Shown here piece by piece: positions 22,711 to 30,143 of a stretch of 32,361 bases of DNA (positions are counted from its first letter, which is position 1; each line of letters begins with the position of its first letter). The stretch spans positions 1 to 32,361 of the IMG/VR virus record IMGVR_UViG_3300043773_000634, one strand, 5' to 3'. The stretch is from a virus. The notes beneath the pieces are model-generated. The model worked only from the letters and a program-made list of their open reading frames with translations. It was not told where the DNA came from and ran no database searches. The position numbers and the translations under genes were made by a program.

Positions 22711-24127
22711 TGATAGGGTCATTTATACTCATGGTTACCGATACTGTATAGCGTATCATTTTTTTGTTGCGTTCACGCTTCACCTCATGCGATGTCTCGT
22801 TCACCGTTACAGCTAAATAATTACCATCAACAAGCAGGTAACATTCGGGCGATGTCATCAGTTCTTTGAAGTAAACAGATGCCTCATCATTCATCCAGTT
22901 GGTGTTAAGCGTTAGCGATGTGGTTTCATCGACATTGAATATCGCATTACCTCGCGCGGTAGTGTCGTAAGTGAACGCGCTCACCCCATCGTAATCACCG
23001 TATGATTTTTTATAAGCCGACCGATTTATTTGTTTGTTTTCAGTTGACAATAACCCAAAGCTAAACGGTAACCATGACCCCATTCTATCCTTGAATAAAA
23101 TATTGTAGTCATTAGCCGTGCAGCGTCTGTCGATATAGAATGTAAAAATATCACTCGTTCTAGTTCCTGACCCGTTGGTCATCCATACTTGATACCATTC
23201 TGTATCATCCTTAATGATAGGCAGCGTTCCGACCGTTGCGGTTGTCGGGTTAAGGTTAGCTGTTCCAACTGGTACGCTCATCACATACCATCCTGCGTTA
23301 GCTGTTGAGCGATACGCAACATCACCGTTGGAGTTCTTGTAGTACACACGCGCGCAATAGGTCGATGTGTTTGATGAATACATCATGAAGTGCGCTTCGA
23401 CTGATTCGGCAACATAGAAGTTGTCAGGTGCTGAGGTTAAGAACTTGCCACGCGGGTCTGATGTACTATCCATATTCCAATCGTTCGCATCCCATTCGGT
23501 ATATGGCACGGGTGCAATAGCAGCATCATAAGCAACCTGACCGCTTAGTGTGTTAAGATCGCGCGTGATAGTCTTGCGGTTATCGGCATAAGTGATTGAA
23601 CCAGTTGTAAGCGATGCCATGCCCGCATCGTAAACCAAGTCAATGGTGAACGTGTCGGTATCTGTCACGTCGATGATAGTGTGCAGCCCGTTGACACTTG
23701 CCACGTCCGCGCCAGTTATTACCACTTGGTCGCCAACTGCGAACGTATTAACTGCAGTTGTGTCTAGCTTAAGATATCCGCTATCATCAACAGGTGTGTC
23801 GATAGTGTAACTAATGACATATTCTTCACCTATCTTAACGTCATACCGAACGAAATTGGTTGTTGCCTGTCTGAATGTTGCGTTACCGATAGGCAGGTCA
23901 AGCGATAGTTGTGAGGTTAATGTCTTGGTTAGGTTGAAATATCCATAACCGTCATTAGGTCGCGGGGCTATTCGACCCTCATAAATCTTTGTCGATGTAC
24001 CTGCCTCGTAAATATCTACCACGTAAGAAAAACCAGTCTGATTTTTATTCGTGGAATCGTAATAGTAAGCGTTTATATTATACGCGGGGTTGAATGTTGC
24101 AGGTGCAGCTAGTCTAGTGATTGCCAT
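22703..24127 (-). CDS. Distal/minor tail protein
   Basis: This 474-residue, beta-rich protein starts with ITRLAAPATFNPAYNINAYY and YVVDIYEAGTSTKIYEGRI, ends with RERNKKMIRYTVSVTMSIND, and has Ig-like or carbohydrate-binding-like strands in between (residues 120-190 and 230-330). The last part (KDRMGSWLPFSFGLLSTEN, later LTLNTNWMNDEASVYFKELM) is a pattern I associate with tail-tip proteins of Bacteroidota phages. It sits between TerL and the large tail-tip gene, overlapping the latter by eight bases. Receptor binding is possible but not shown. Confidence 0.6.
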   Translation of the reverse strand: MAITRLAAPATFNPAYNINAYYYDSTNKNQTGFSYVVDIYEAGTSTKIYEGRIAPRPNDGYGYFNLTKTLTSQLSLDLPIGNATFRQATTNFVRYDVKIGEEYVISYTIDTPVDDSGYLKLDTTAVNTFAVGDQVVITGADVASVNGLHTIIDVTDTDTFTIDLVYDAGMASLTTGSITYADNRKTITRDLNTLSGQVAYDAAIAPVPYTEWDANDWNMDSTSDPRGKFLTSAPDNFYVAESVEAHFMMYSSNTSTYCARVYYKNSNGDVAYRSTANAGWYVMSVPVGTANLNPTTATVGTLPIIKDDTEWYQVWMTNGSGTRTSDIFTFYIDRRCTANDYNILFKDRMGSWLPFSFGLLSTENKQINRSAYKKSYGDYDGVSAFTYDTTARGNAIFNVDETTSLTLNTNWMNDEASVYFKELMTSPECYLLVDGNYLAVTVNETSHEVKRERNKKMIRYTVSVTMSINDPING

Positions 24128-24143
24128 ACCTAATAATGTAAAA

Positions 24144-25325
24144 TCACATTACCATGTACCCCGACCCTCTTGTATAGTTATCCTTGATATAAGTACCTGC
24201 ATAACGTATGGCATCCATTGCGTCATCATCCTTCTTACTCACTTGGTCTGTGATAACACCGTTGATAACCTTGCGTTTGTATTTTCTATTTTCCGTTTGC
24301 ACGTTAACCGCCTCATGATGGACAAATACCTTTTGCTCATTGATAAAGTTGATGCCTTTCTCTACTGACTTATCTGCATTCAATACATAGAACCCCGCAT
24401 CTTGAAGGTCGGCAATCATTTCAGGTCTGGCGTAGTCGGCAATTATTTCGACGGTCTTATCTACTCCGCGTTTATTCATCTGCTCAATCAACTGACCTGA
24501 TGTTAATCCTGTCATGTATAGCACTTCCTCGATAAATAATTCGTCCTCATGGAACCATACCTTAACGAGCGCGGTCGGATGTTGATACCCGAAGTCAAGG
24601 CCATAAACGAATTGTGTAAACTTCGAAGGTTTACGTTTGAGGATTTCCCACCGTGAATAAACTGCTTCTTGTAACGACCCGATTTCTCCTAGTCCGTACA
24701 CCTGCCACCAGTTCCACCAATATCCTCGATTGCCTGACTTATCCTCTGCCTCAGCTTTCTCCTTTCTCACCATTAAATTCTGATACACCGCGTCAGGTAT
24801 GCACTCGTTATCCCTATAAGTTAATTTTAAGAATGACGCATCGGGCTGCGTGAGTATTTCAGTATGCGCCCAAAATTCCATGTCCGCGTTGAAGTCTAGC
24901 CATATCTCATTACTACGAATGATTAACGCATCTGCAATTCCATAAGGCACATGGTTAGCCTCGTTGATGAATAGTAAATCGCGTTTACCTGCTGCCTTTG
25001 CTTTACCAACTGAATCGAATGATTTAAACTGCAATCGTGAGCCGTTGCGGAACGTATAGATTAAATCGGTTGCGTTCCATTGGTGGTCGTTCCAACGTTT
25101 CTCATCCGACATAAAGTTTTTGAAAATGTCAATCGCACCATCCTTCAAAGCGGGTAAGGTCTCAGCCGTTACCGTTGCTTTAAATCTAGTCTCCGCGATA
25201 CACTTGTCAATGACGATTGGAATGATACCGTATGTCTTTCCCGAACTTGTTGAGCCTTGAACTACTTTTTTATTGCCCTTCATTTGCAGCATCTTCCGCA
25301 CTGCCGTTGTCATTTGGAACGCCAT
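24144..25325 (-). CDS. terL: Terminase large subunit (TerL)
   Basis: This 393-residue packaging motor has an N-terminal ATPase with Walker A GSTSSGKT (residues 24-31), Walker B with the catalytic acid in DLLFINEANH (about 118-127) and a motor segment HTEILTQPD. The C-terminal RNase H-fold nuclease has its first aspartate in YGLDFGYQHPTAL, IIADYARPE in the middle, and DDDAMDAIRYA as the last acid motif. All parts appear intact. The gene starts 56 bases before the end of the TerS gene, so the two are coupled. It is followed by tail genes, not by a portal. Confidence 0.9.
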   Translation of the reverse strand: MAFQMTTAVRKMLQMKGNKKVVQGSTSSGKTYGIIPIVIDKCIAETRFKATVTAETLPALKDGAIDIFKNFMSDEKRWNDHQWNATDLIYTFRNGSRLQFKSFDSVGKAKAAGKRDLLFINEANHVPYGIADALIIRSNEIWLDFNADMEFWAHTEILTQPDASFLKLTYRDNECIPDAVYQNLMVRKEKAEAEDKSGNRGYWWNWWQVYGLGEIGSLQEAVYSRWEILKRKPSKFTQFVYGLDFGYQHPTALVKVWFHEDELFIEEVLYMTGLTSGQLIEQMNKRGVDKTVEIIADYARPEMIADLQDAGFYVLNADKSVEKGINFINEQKVFVHHEAVNVQTENRKYKRKVINGVITDQVSKKDDDAMDAIRYAGTYIKDNYTRGSGYMVM

Positions 25326-25692
25326 AGTTCACATTGAATATTCTAGGTTCTTCTTTATGTGTTACCTCGATGCGGTCGCCCCATACTTGCGTCCTGAGTT
25401 TTGATAACACGAATTTTAACGTATCAACTTTCAGTCTGTCACGGTTCACATGGTTTGCGCCGACGAATGGTTTCTCGTCATCCTCATCCTCAAACGAAAC
25501 TTTTAACAATAACCCTTCGAGGTAGTTCAGTTGTTTCTCCCGCGCGCGCACGTATTTGCCATACCTAGTTTTATCATTCAGAGCGTACTCAAATTGATGA
25601 ACTGGTAAGTTCAAATCGCTACAGACGTGATGATATCCCTTATGCGTTTGGCTTAGGGCATCTAATACACGGTCAAAATCTTCCTCGGTCAT
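25270..25692 (-). CDS. terS: Terminase small subunit (TerS)
   Basis: This 140-residue protein has an N-terminal HTH-type region (LDALSQTHKGYHHVCSDLNL then VHQFEYAL) for recognising the packaging site, and a central coiled region (ARAREKQLNYLEG-like, here RAREKQLNYLEGLLL). The characteristic DRLKVDTLKFVLSKLRTQVW-GD block follows, seen in many small terminase subunits. The C-terminal tail is acidic and would interact with TerL. Its ATG shares one base with the stop of the small lipoprotein gene upstream (TAATG). Confidence 0.8.
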   Translation of the reverse strand: MTEEDFDRVLDALSQTHKGYHHVCSDLNLPVHQFEYALNDKTRYGKYVRAREKQLNYLEGLLLKVSFEDEDDEKPFVGANHVNRDRLKVDTLKFVLSKLRTQVWGDRIEVTHKEEPRIFNVNYGVPNDNGSAEDAANEGQ

Positions 25693-25838
25693 TATCTTGT
25701 AGCTTTAAGGCTGTCAAGTTTCTGCTGAATAATAGCTAAACTGTCACACGCCTGTTTTTGTTCAGACGATAATTCTACGTTTGGTTGTTCGCATGATGCT
25801 AATACGACAACCGCGATGATTAAGGTTACTGCTTTCAT
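25692..25838 (-). CDS. Small lipoprotein (48 aa)
   Basis: A 48-residue frame fills the gap between two longer genes exactly. Its ATG overlaps the upstream stop (ATGA) and its TAA overlaps the TerS start (TAATG). Residues 1-15 are a signal peptide (KAVTLIIAVVVLASC) with lipobox LASC, Cys16 being the lipidated residue. The mature part is 33 residues, Gln- and Ser-rich and helical (EQKQACDSLAIIQQKLDSL). The perfect junctions and lipobox make it a real gene. Possible roles are an outer-membrane lysis or superinfection-exclusion lipoprotein, but nothing in the sequence decides. A full u-spanin is encoded elsewhere, so a second spanin part is less needed. Confidence 0.7.
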   Translation of the reverse strand: MKAVTLIIAVVVLASCEQPNVELSSEQKQACDSLAIIQQKLDSLKATR

Positions 25839-26050
25839 TTTTTCTTTTTGGTTTTAGGTTTTGATTCTTTTGGGAACAATAGTTGTGCTGCTTCCTGCTC
25901 CACTTCAAACAGGTCAGGGAATAAATCAACAAAATTGATATATTTCTCCTCGGGTACACGGGTTGAATCAAAGGTGATAGTTCCTACCCCTGCCTTAACG
26001 CGCGAGACGATTAGTCCTTCGTATTCCTTTTTAAGTCTAACTCTTTGCAT
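25835..26050 (-). CDS. Small hypothetical protein with basic tail
   Basis: This 71-residue protein has a beta-rich N-terminus (QRVRLKKEYEGLIVSRV, TITFDSTRVPEEKYINF), an acidic middle (DLFPDLFEVEQEA) and a lysine tail (KPKTKKKK). It overlaps the end of the sigma-like gene by 40 bases and the small lipoprotein by four. A role in head-to-tail joining is possible, as small proteins with this FxDLFPxLFE pattern occur near phage structural genes, but this is not established. Confidence 0.6.
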   Translation of the reverse strand: MQRVRLKKEYEGLIVSRVKAGVGTITFDSTRVPEEKYINFVDLFPDLFEVEQEAAQLLFPKESKPKTKKKK

Positions 26051-26529
26051 ATTCCTAGTTTTAGATTGTCGATATACTCCCGTGCTGCCTTGGTGCTTAT
26101 TTTGAAGTGTGACGCAAAGTCTCGAACGGTTCTGATACCCTTATCAACATACACTTCGGCCACGATCCTGTTAATTAGGTTCTGTTCATTGGTCATGTAG
26201 TCGTCAATGGCGTTGTATAGTTCCCTGTCATCATCATCCTGTGGCACATCGTGGTAGGTATCGGTAAACACTAACTCAACGGCCTTGCGGTGTTGGTAGT
26301 TCATTTGACTGCCATTGCGTTCAATGGTAGTTTTGATGAAGTGTATAGCCATTTTCTGCATATCTAAATGGCTTTCAAGGTGTGTATAGCTTTCGCGCAT
26401 GAACACGTATGCGTTAGACACAACTGTTTCAGGTTCATATTTACGACCACAACGGTATATGATACCCCTTGCGATACTTACAAGCAGGTTATAGTTGTTT
26501 GTGAAATATTCATCGAGGTTGCTGGTCAT
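26011..26529 (-). CDS. Sigma-70-like / HTH transcription regulator
   Basis: This 172-residue protein starts at MTSNLDEYF. The N-terminal half (YNLLVSIARGIIYRCGRKYE, then PETVVSNAYVFMRES) recalls sigma-70 region 2. The acidic middle is unusual (DVPQDDDDRELYNAIDDYM). The C-terminus carries an HTH (RTVRDFASHFKISTKAAREY) like region 4. A phage late-gene activator or alternative sigma factor would fit its place at the head of the packaging/tail operon, but a TerS-like or other helical DNA-binding protein is possible. A reading from 26679 would run through the upstream small gene in another frame. Confidence 0.55.
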   Translation of the reverse strand: MTSNLDEYFTNNYNLLVSIARGIIYRCGRKYEPETVVSNAYVFMRESYTHLESHLDMQKMAIHFIKTTIERNGSQMNYQHRKAVELVFTDTYHDVPQDDDDRELYNAIDDYMTNEQNLINRIVAEVYVDKGIRTVRDFASHFKISTKAAREYIDNLKLGICKELDLKRNTKD

Positions 26530-26701
26530 ACCATTCGTACCAATTGGTGACGTAAATTTTCCGCGACGACCGCTTACAATGGCACAGTAAGCCCTCAGAT
26601 ACTCCAGTTGCACGTTCGCGGATGCGTTGAAGCATCTTGCACGTTGACTTATCATGTGCGCCTCTGTTCTCATCCGCAAATTTCCTTTCAGCGTTGGTCA
26701 T
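26510..26701 (-). CDS. Small cysteine-containing protein
   Basis: This is a 63-residue protein: N-terminal helix MTNAERKFADENRGAHDKS, then GLLCHCKRSSRKIYVTNWYE and WYDQQPR. The C-x-C followed by S..RK.Y..N.YEWY is a pattern of small phage proteins found upstream of terminase genes. It overlaps the membrane protein gene before it by 14 bases and the sigma-like gene after it by 20. The compact overlap and recognisable end support that this frame, not the extended sigma-like frame, is translated here. Confidence 0.55.
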   Translation of the reverse strand: MTNAERKFADENRGAHDKSTCKMLQRIRERATGVSEGLLCHCKRSSRKIYVTNWYEWYDQQPR

Positions 26702-27005
26702 CAGGTATAAGTGATACGGTTAGTGAAGCAAGGCATGACATCATGAAGTCACCTGTTACGGCAAATGTGAGCCATAAGGTCAGGCACATCCAACATCCGA
26801 GGATGATATATAGTGCATCACCGATGAATGCGAGTACTTGGTGATACCATTCGGGGTCAATGGAGGCGTACCACGTCTTAAGCACGATGGCGGTGTTGTC
26901 CAAAGCGTTCTGCAAAGGCTCTGCATGGGTAATAAACCATGCGAGTGCTGCCAAGTTAAGTGCCAAGAGGTATTCCATGTGCGTAAAGGTAAGGTGATTT
27001 TTCAT
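26688..27005 (-). CDS. Three-helix membrane protein
   Basis: This 105-residue protein has three predicted transmembrane segments, at about 11-27 (MEYLLALNLAALAWFI), 57-78 (VLAFIGDALYIILGCWMCLTL) and 78-98. An internal ATG at 26975 (MEYLL) is an equally good start. It is the first gene of the minus-strand block leading to the terminase and lies directly beside the TGCAACC array. Function unknown. A holin-like or host-membrane role is possible. Confidence 0.55.
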   Translation of the reverse strand: MKNHLTFTHMEYLLALNLAALAWFITHAEPLQNALDNTAIVLKTWYASIDPEWYHQVLAFIGDALYIILGCWMCLTLWLTFAVTGDFMMSCLASLTVSLIPDDQR

Positions 27006-27037
27006 TCAAATGCAAGAACTGGTGAAATTTTTATTTC

Positions 27038-27309
27038 TGCAACCGCTTTGCAACCAAATGCAACCATTTTGCAACCATTTTGCAACCAAAAATAATTCTA
27101 TTATACGTATGTAAATAAGTATGTATCAATATATTACTACGTATAGATGCAACCAGTTGCATGGTTTGGTTGCAGAGTTGCATAACTTTTCGTTTTCTTT
27201 TTTTCTCATTTGGTTTTTTGTGTTTGCAACCTGCAACCTGCAACCAAATACGAGAAAAGCCACGACTGGCGCGGCTTTCAGGTGGTTGCAACCGTTGCAA
27301 CTGGTTGCA
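27038..27309. repeat. TGCAACC word array, candidate replication origin or operator
   Basis: The 404-base gap 27006-27409 has no convincing gene. It holds about 14 copies of TGCAAC(C) on either strand. Five direct copies at 27038, 27049, 27059, 27070 and 27081 are 10-11 bases apart, one helical turn. Then comes an AT-rich stretch (27088-27147) with two TACGTA palindromes. Inverted copies follow at 27148-27161 (TGCAACCAGTTGCA), 27168 and 27176. Three tandem head-to-tail copies start at 27225, 27232 and 27239. A final cluster holds the palindrome GGTTGCAACC (27284-27293), GTTGCAAC (27294-27301) and GGTTGCAA (27303). Iterons next to an AT-rich stretch and a primase-helicase gene fit an origin. 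Phased sites also fit a regulator array. Confidence 0.7.
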
Positions 27310-27361
27310 AAGTTGTATATACAAGAATTATGAAAAGGAAGAAAAAATAATATATAAAAAC

Positions 27362-27392
27362 TTGCGTATTAAATATCATTAACGTATTTTTG
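27362..27392 (+). promoter_or_regulatory. Bacteroidota-type promoter for the AT-hook/NUMOD1-like gene
   Basis: TTG at 27362-27364 and TATTTTTG at 27385-27392 match the -33 and TAnnTTTG -7 elements of the Bacteroidota primary sigma factor, with a 20-base spacer. Transcription would start near 27399, about ten bases before the ATG at 27410. The last TGCAAC words of the array end some 50 bases upstream. Confidence 0.6.
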
Positions 27393-27409
27393 GTATAAAT
27401 ACATATATC

Positions 27410-27601
27410 ATGAAAACAAACAGACCAAAAGGAAGACCTTCGAAAAAGATTCTATGCTTCACGTTGAAGATGGAATTTATCAGAGAATTTGACAGCATGA
27501 AAGAAGCTGCTGAGTTCTGCAATGGGTATTACAACCTAATTTCAAATGTAGTTGACCGAGAGCATAGGTCGGCCTATGGGTACAGATGGAAATGGAAGTA
27601 A
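27410..27601 (+). CDS. AT-hook plus NUMOD1-like small DNA-binding protein
   Basis: This is a 63-residue basic protein. Residues 4-12 (RPKGRPSKK) are a good AT-hook, which binds the minor groove of AT-rich DNA. Residues 15-63 follow the NUMOD1 pattern found beside homing endonuclease domains: a short beta unit (FTLKMEFIREFDSM), KEAAEFCNG helix, a second helix, then GYRWKWK. No nuclease domain is attached. It stands alone on the plus strand between its promoter and a terminator, next to the TGCAACC array, so it may bind there. A fragment of a homing endonuclease is an alternative. Confidence 0.65.
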   Translation: MKTNRPKGRPSKKILCFTLKMEFIREFDSMKEAAEFCNGYYNLISNVVDREHRSAYGYRWKWK

Positions 27602-27606
27602 ATGAA

Positions 27607-27636
27607 AAAGCCCCTTAATTGGGGCTTTGTTTTTTT
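27607..27636. terminator. Bidirectional intrinsic terminator
   Basis: AAAGCCCC, a six-base TTAATT loop and GGGGCTTT form a perfect 8-bp stem followed by GTTTTTTT on the plus strand. On the minus strand the stem is followed by TTCATT after a T-run of five. It closes both the small AT-hook gene and the convergent primase-helicase gene, whose last codons lie in the hairpin. Confidence 0.9.
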
Positions 27637-29792
27637 ATAACCTTCCCAACAGCTTGATGGCTGATTCCGAAATACTTACCTATTTCGACCTGTTTAAAGC
27701 CTGCTGAGTAGAGTTGCTTGATTTTCTCATCTCGGGTCTTTCCTTTGAGGGATTGTTCGACCGATTGGATGTCTCGTCGAAGGTCGGTTGATGAGAAGAC
27801 GGTGGTGGCAGTTTTGACAAAATAGTCTGCGATGCGTTTTGCGCCCTTCATTTGTCTCTTACCTACCTCAGGTATTACACCTGCATAGATAGTGTCTATA
27901 ATCGCAAGTAAAAGGGCAAATCGGGGTATATACGTTTTCATCTTACTCAGGTAGTTTTTTAACTCCTGATTATACTCCTGTGAGTTTTGGATGTTAACAT
28001 ACTCTAAATCATACTGTTGATATAATTCGAACGCTTCGGGCGTCATTTGAACGATGGTGCTACCTTGCTCAGGGTCGTATTGGAAGACCTCATCCATGTT
28101 TTCTAGTTTCATTCTCCAAAATTCTTCATACACGGGGTCGAGTTCTTCGGCGTTGAGTGGGTACACCTTGTCTTCGGCGGCGGTGAATAGGAATCGGTCA
28201 ATAAGTCCGTTACCCGCGTACTCGGTTACGACCTTGTATAGCACGTCATGTTGGATAGTACCTATGATGTTGACATTGATGTTCTCAATCATGATAGGGT
28301 CTTTGGTGACGCGGTTAACGATATAGCTCCCGTTATTGAATGATTCAAGCCAAAATTCCTCATCCGAGCCTTTGCGGTACTTGTTCATGTCGTTAAGGAA
28401 TCCCTTTAATTCGTCTTTGTAAAGACCAAGGCCGCGCGTGTTGATAGAGTGAATAGAGTGTAAGGCCTCGACGGTGTAGTCGGATATAATGGTTTGTTTA
28501 AAGAGGGGTTTTTTAGGTTTGGGTTTGGTGTCTGCTTCTATTTCAGCTTGGTATTCTGCTAGTTGTTTGTCGTACTTTCGTTTGCTCTTAGCGTCGATTT
28601 CTGTTAATGGCCTGAGCATTGTTTTGACGGGGTGCGTTTTGATCGTTCCAGGGAATCCGACAACTGCAAACCAAAATATTGTGGATGCTTCCCAACCGTT
28701 TTTCACTCTTAGCTTAAAGCAGTTACCGTTGATGGTAGCAATGGCAAACATAGCTGCTACGGCGGTGAAGTCGGGGTGGAAGTTAAGTGTTCTTTTGAGT
28801 TCTGATATGTGTTCTTGCATATCGGAGGGGAACACGTCGATAGGGAAGAATGGCGTTTCGATTACGGGTTGTTCCTCTTCTTCCACGATGGGCATGAGTG
28901 ATGCTTTTGCTGCTCTCCAGTCCCCTGCGAACTTAAGGATGGTTAGTATGTCGAACGGGTTGTATGCGCAGTTAGCTTGGAAGGGTGCTGCATCGGTAGA
29001 GAACACGTAGAACATATTGAACTTTGCGCCCCATGTTGCGGAGGTAGAGCCTTCGTCTTTGTTCGGTCGTTCCCACAGTTCCACACCGTCAGAACGTTTT
29101 GATACATACTTCCATCCCGCGTTGATGAGTAGTTCTTTGGCAACCATCTCGCCTTCGTTCTTGAACTTGTTTACGGGGTTATCATCAGGCCAACGTTCAG
29201 GCCATTTGCGGGTTGAGGTTGACTGCTTGGTTGTGGGGGAGTATTCGTTAACGTGTTGGTTGAACGATGTGGCACGTTCGATAAGGTAATTGAACACCTC
29301 AACGGGTATGTGTTGCAGCTTGAGTATCTCGTTTTGCAGTAGTTTGTACCCTGTTGACGGTGGGACAACCACGTAACCACCTGTGCCGCGTGATTCAATC
29401 ATGGTCATTCCGTCAGACCAACGGGCGAACACGGAGTTGTGATGTTCGGTGTGGCACTTGAGGTAGATGTGATACCCTTCGGATGGGGTCTGCGCGATTA
29501 CAATGGCCTGTTCACGGATGAGTTGGCGGATGATGTCATCATCAATGAATGTTCGGAACACCTGTTCGATGGGTTGTTTAGCCTTAGCATCGAAGTCAAT
29601 GCAGATGAACCCGTCGGAGACCTTGCCACAGGCGATACCTATCTTTTTTGCCCGTGCGAATCGAATCGGTATGTTGTCGATGGGTACGTATAGGAATGGG
29701 TTTTCCTTAAGCGCTGGTTTTTTATCGTCGCGTAGTGGTAGCGGGTTAAAGCCCTCCATTGCGAACTCTTCTGCGATGTCTGTTAGGGTCAT
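27615..29792 (-). CDS. Primase-polymerase / DUF3987-like helicase replication protein
   Basis: This is a 725-residue replication protein. The N-terminal archaeo-eukaryotic primase domain (about 1-190) has the acidic pair D66 and D68 in FICIDFDAK, SEGYHIYLK with the conserved histidine, and ESRGTGGYVVVPPS. A PriCT-like linker follows. The middle and C-terminal part (about 320-660) resembles DUF3987-type ATPases, with VGFPGTIKTHP as a Walker A-like loop (GxPGTxKT), FKQTIISDYTVEALHSI, and LGLYKDELKGFLNDM. The end (about 690-722) is an HTH: QVEIGKYFGISHQAVGKVIKK. It likely primes and unwinds phage DNA. It is coupled to the 49-residue gene upstream (ATGA) and ends at the terminator beside the TGCAACC array. 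Confidence 0.8.
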   Translation of the reverse strand: MTLTDIAEEFAMEGFNPLPLRDDKKPALKENPFLYVPIDNIPIRFARAKKIGIACGKVSDGFICIDFDAKAKQPIEQVFRTFIDDDIIRQLIREQAIVIAQTPSEGYHIYLKCHTEHHNSVFARWSDGMTMIESRGTGGYVVVPPSTGYKLLQNEILKLQHIPVEVFNYLIERATSFNQHVNEYSPTTKQSTSTRKWPERWPDDNPVNKFKNEGEMVAKELLINAGWKYVSKRSDGVELWERPNKDEGSTSATWGAKFNMFYVFSTDAAPFQANCAYNPFDILTILKFAGDWRAAKASLMPIVEEEEQPVIETPFFPIDVFPSDMQEHISELKRTLNFHPDFTAVAAMFAIATINGNCFKLRVKNGWEASTIFWFAVVGFPGTIKTHPVKTMLRPLTEIDAKSKRKYDKQLAEYQAEIEADTKPKPKKPLFKQTIISDYTVEALHSIHSINTRGLGLYKDELKGFLNDMNKYRKGSDEEFWLESFNNGSYIVNRVTKDPIMIENINVNIIGTIQHDVLYKVVTEYAGNGLIDRFLFTAAEDKVYPLNAEELDPVYEEFWRMKLENMDEVFQYDPEQGSTIVQMTPEAFELYQQYDLEYVNIQNSQEYNQELKNYLSKMKTYIPRFALLLAIIDTIYAGVIPEVGKRQMKGAKRIADYFVKTATTVFSSTDLRRDIQSVEQSLKGKTRDEKIKQLYSAGFKQVEIGKYFGISHQAVGKVIKKQSPN

Positions 29793-29938
29793 TTTTCTAG
29801 CAGGTTATAGATGTGATAGTAAGCGGTAACGTTGTCCCAGCCCTTAATGATTGTCAATGTAAGGAATGATTGATACACCTGTTCTCCATGTTCATCATAG
29901 AGTTTGGATAGTTCGCTTAGTAATTCTAGGTCGCTCAT
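29789..29938 (-). CDS. Small hypothetical protein (49 aa) upstream of replication gene
   Basis: This is a 49-residue helical protein (SDLELLSELSKLYDEHGEQ at the start, AYYHIYNLLEK at the end). Its TGA overlaps the ATG of the primase-helicase gene by the ATGA junction typical of this genome, and the frame is intact with an ATG. No family is recognised. It is probably co-translated with the replication protein. Confidence 0.6.
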   Translation of the reverse strand: MSDLELLSELSKLYDEHGEQVYQSFLTLTIIKGWDNVTAYYHIYNLLEK

Positions 29939-30057
29939 AGTATAAAAAGTTAAGCCCCAACATTTGAACGTGCAATTGCCCTACACGCTCGCCTGTTGAG
30001 GCTTTAGTATAATTGTTCAGCACGGGCAATGTGCGAATGATTTCAAGTAACCCCAGT

Positions 30058-30096
30058 CCTAGCGGGAAGAAAAGAACAGAGAAGAAACCCGCTAGG
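30058..30096. repeat. Inverted repeat with purine-rich loop
   Basis: CCTAGCGGG and CCCGCTAGG are perfect 9-base inverted repeats around a 21-base loop of only A and G except for one C on the plus strand. They lie in the 215-base gap 29939-30153, which has no clear gene. No T-run follows, so a simple terminator is unlikely. It may be a protein-binding site or an RNA structure. Confidence 0.5.
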
Positions 30097-30116
30097 TGGG
30101 GAGGCTGCTAAATTAG

Positions 30117-30143
30117 CAAAACTTGTTGGATTTGCAAGTTTTG
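30117..30143 (-). terminator. Hairpin after the two-helix membrane protein gene
   Basis: CAAAACTTG, a nine-base loop and CAAGTTTTG form a perfect 9-bp stem, ten bases beyond the stop of the gene at 30154. The plus strand continues with eight T. On the minus strand the stem is preceded by a run of A and followed by CTAATTT, so it would be a moderate terminator in the direction of the gene. Confidence 0.55.

Noticed and set aside
27038-27309. CRISPR array
   Set aside because: The repeated unit is only 6-8 bases, occurs in both orientations and has irregular short spacing, with no constant-length spacers and no cas genes.
27031-27333. Long open frames across the TGCAACC region on both strands
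   Set aside because: Their residues (repeated CNQLQ, NLQPN or WLQ strings) just reflect the repeated words. They lack normal protein composition and differ on each strand, so the region is treated as non-coding.
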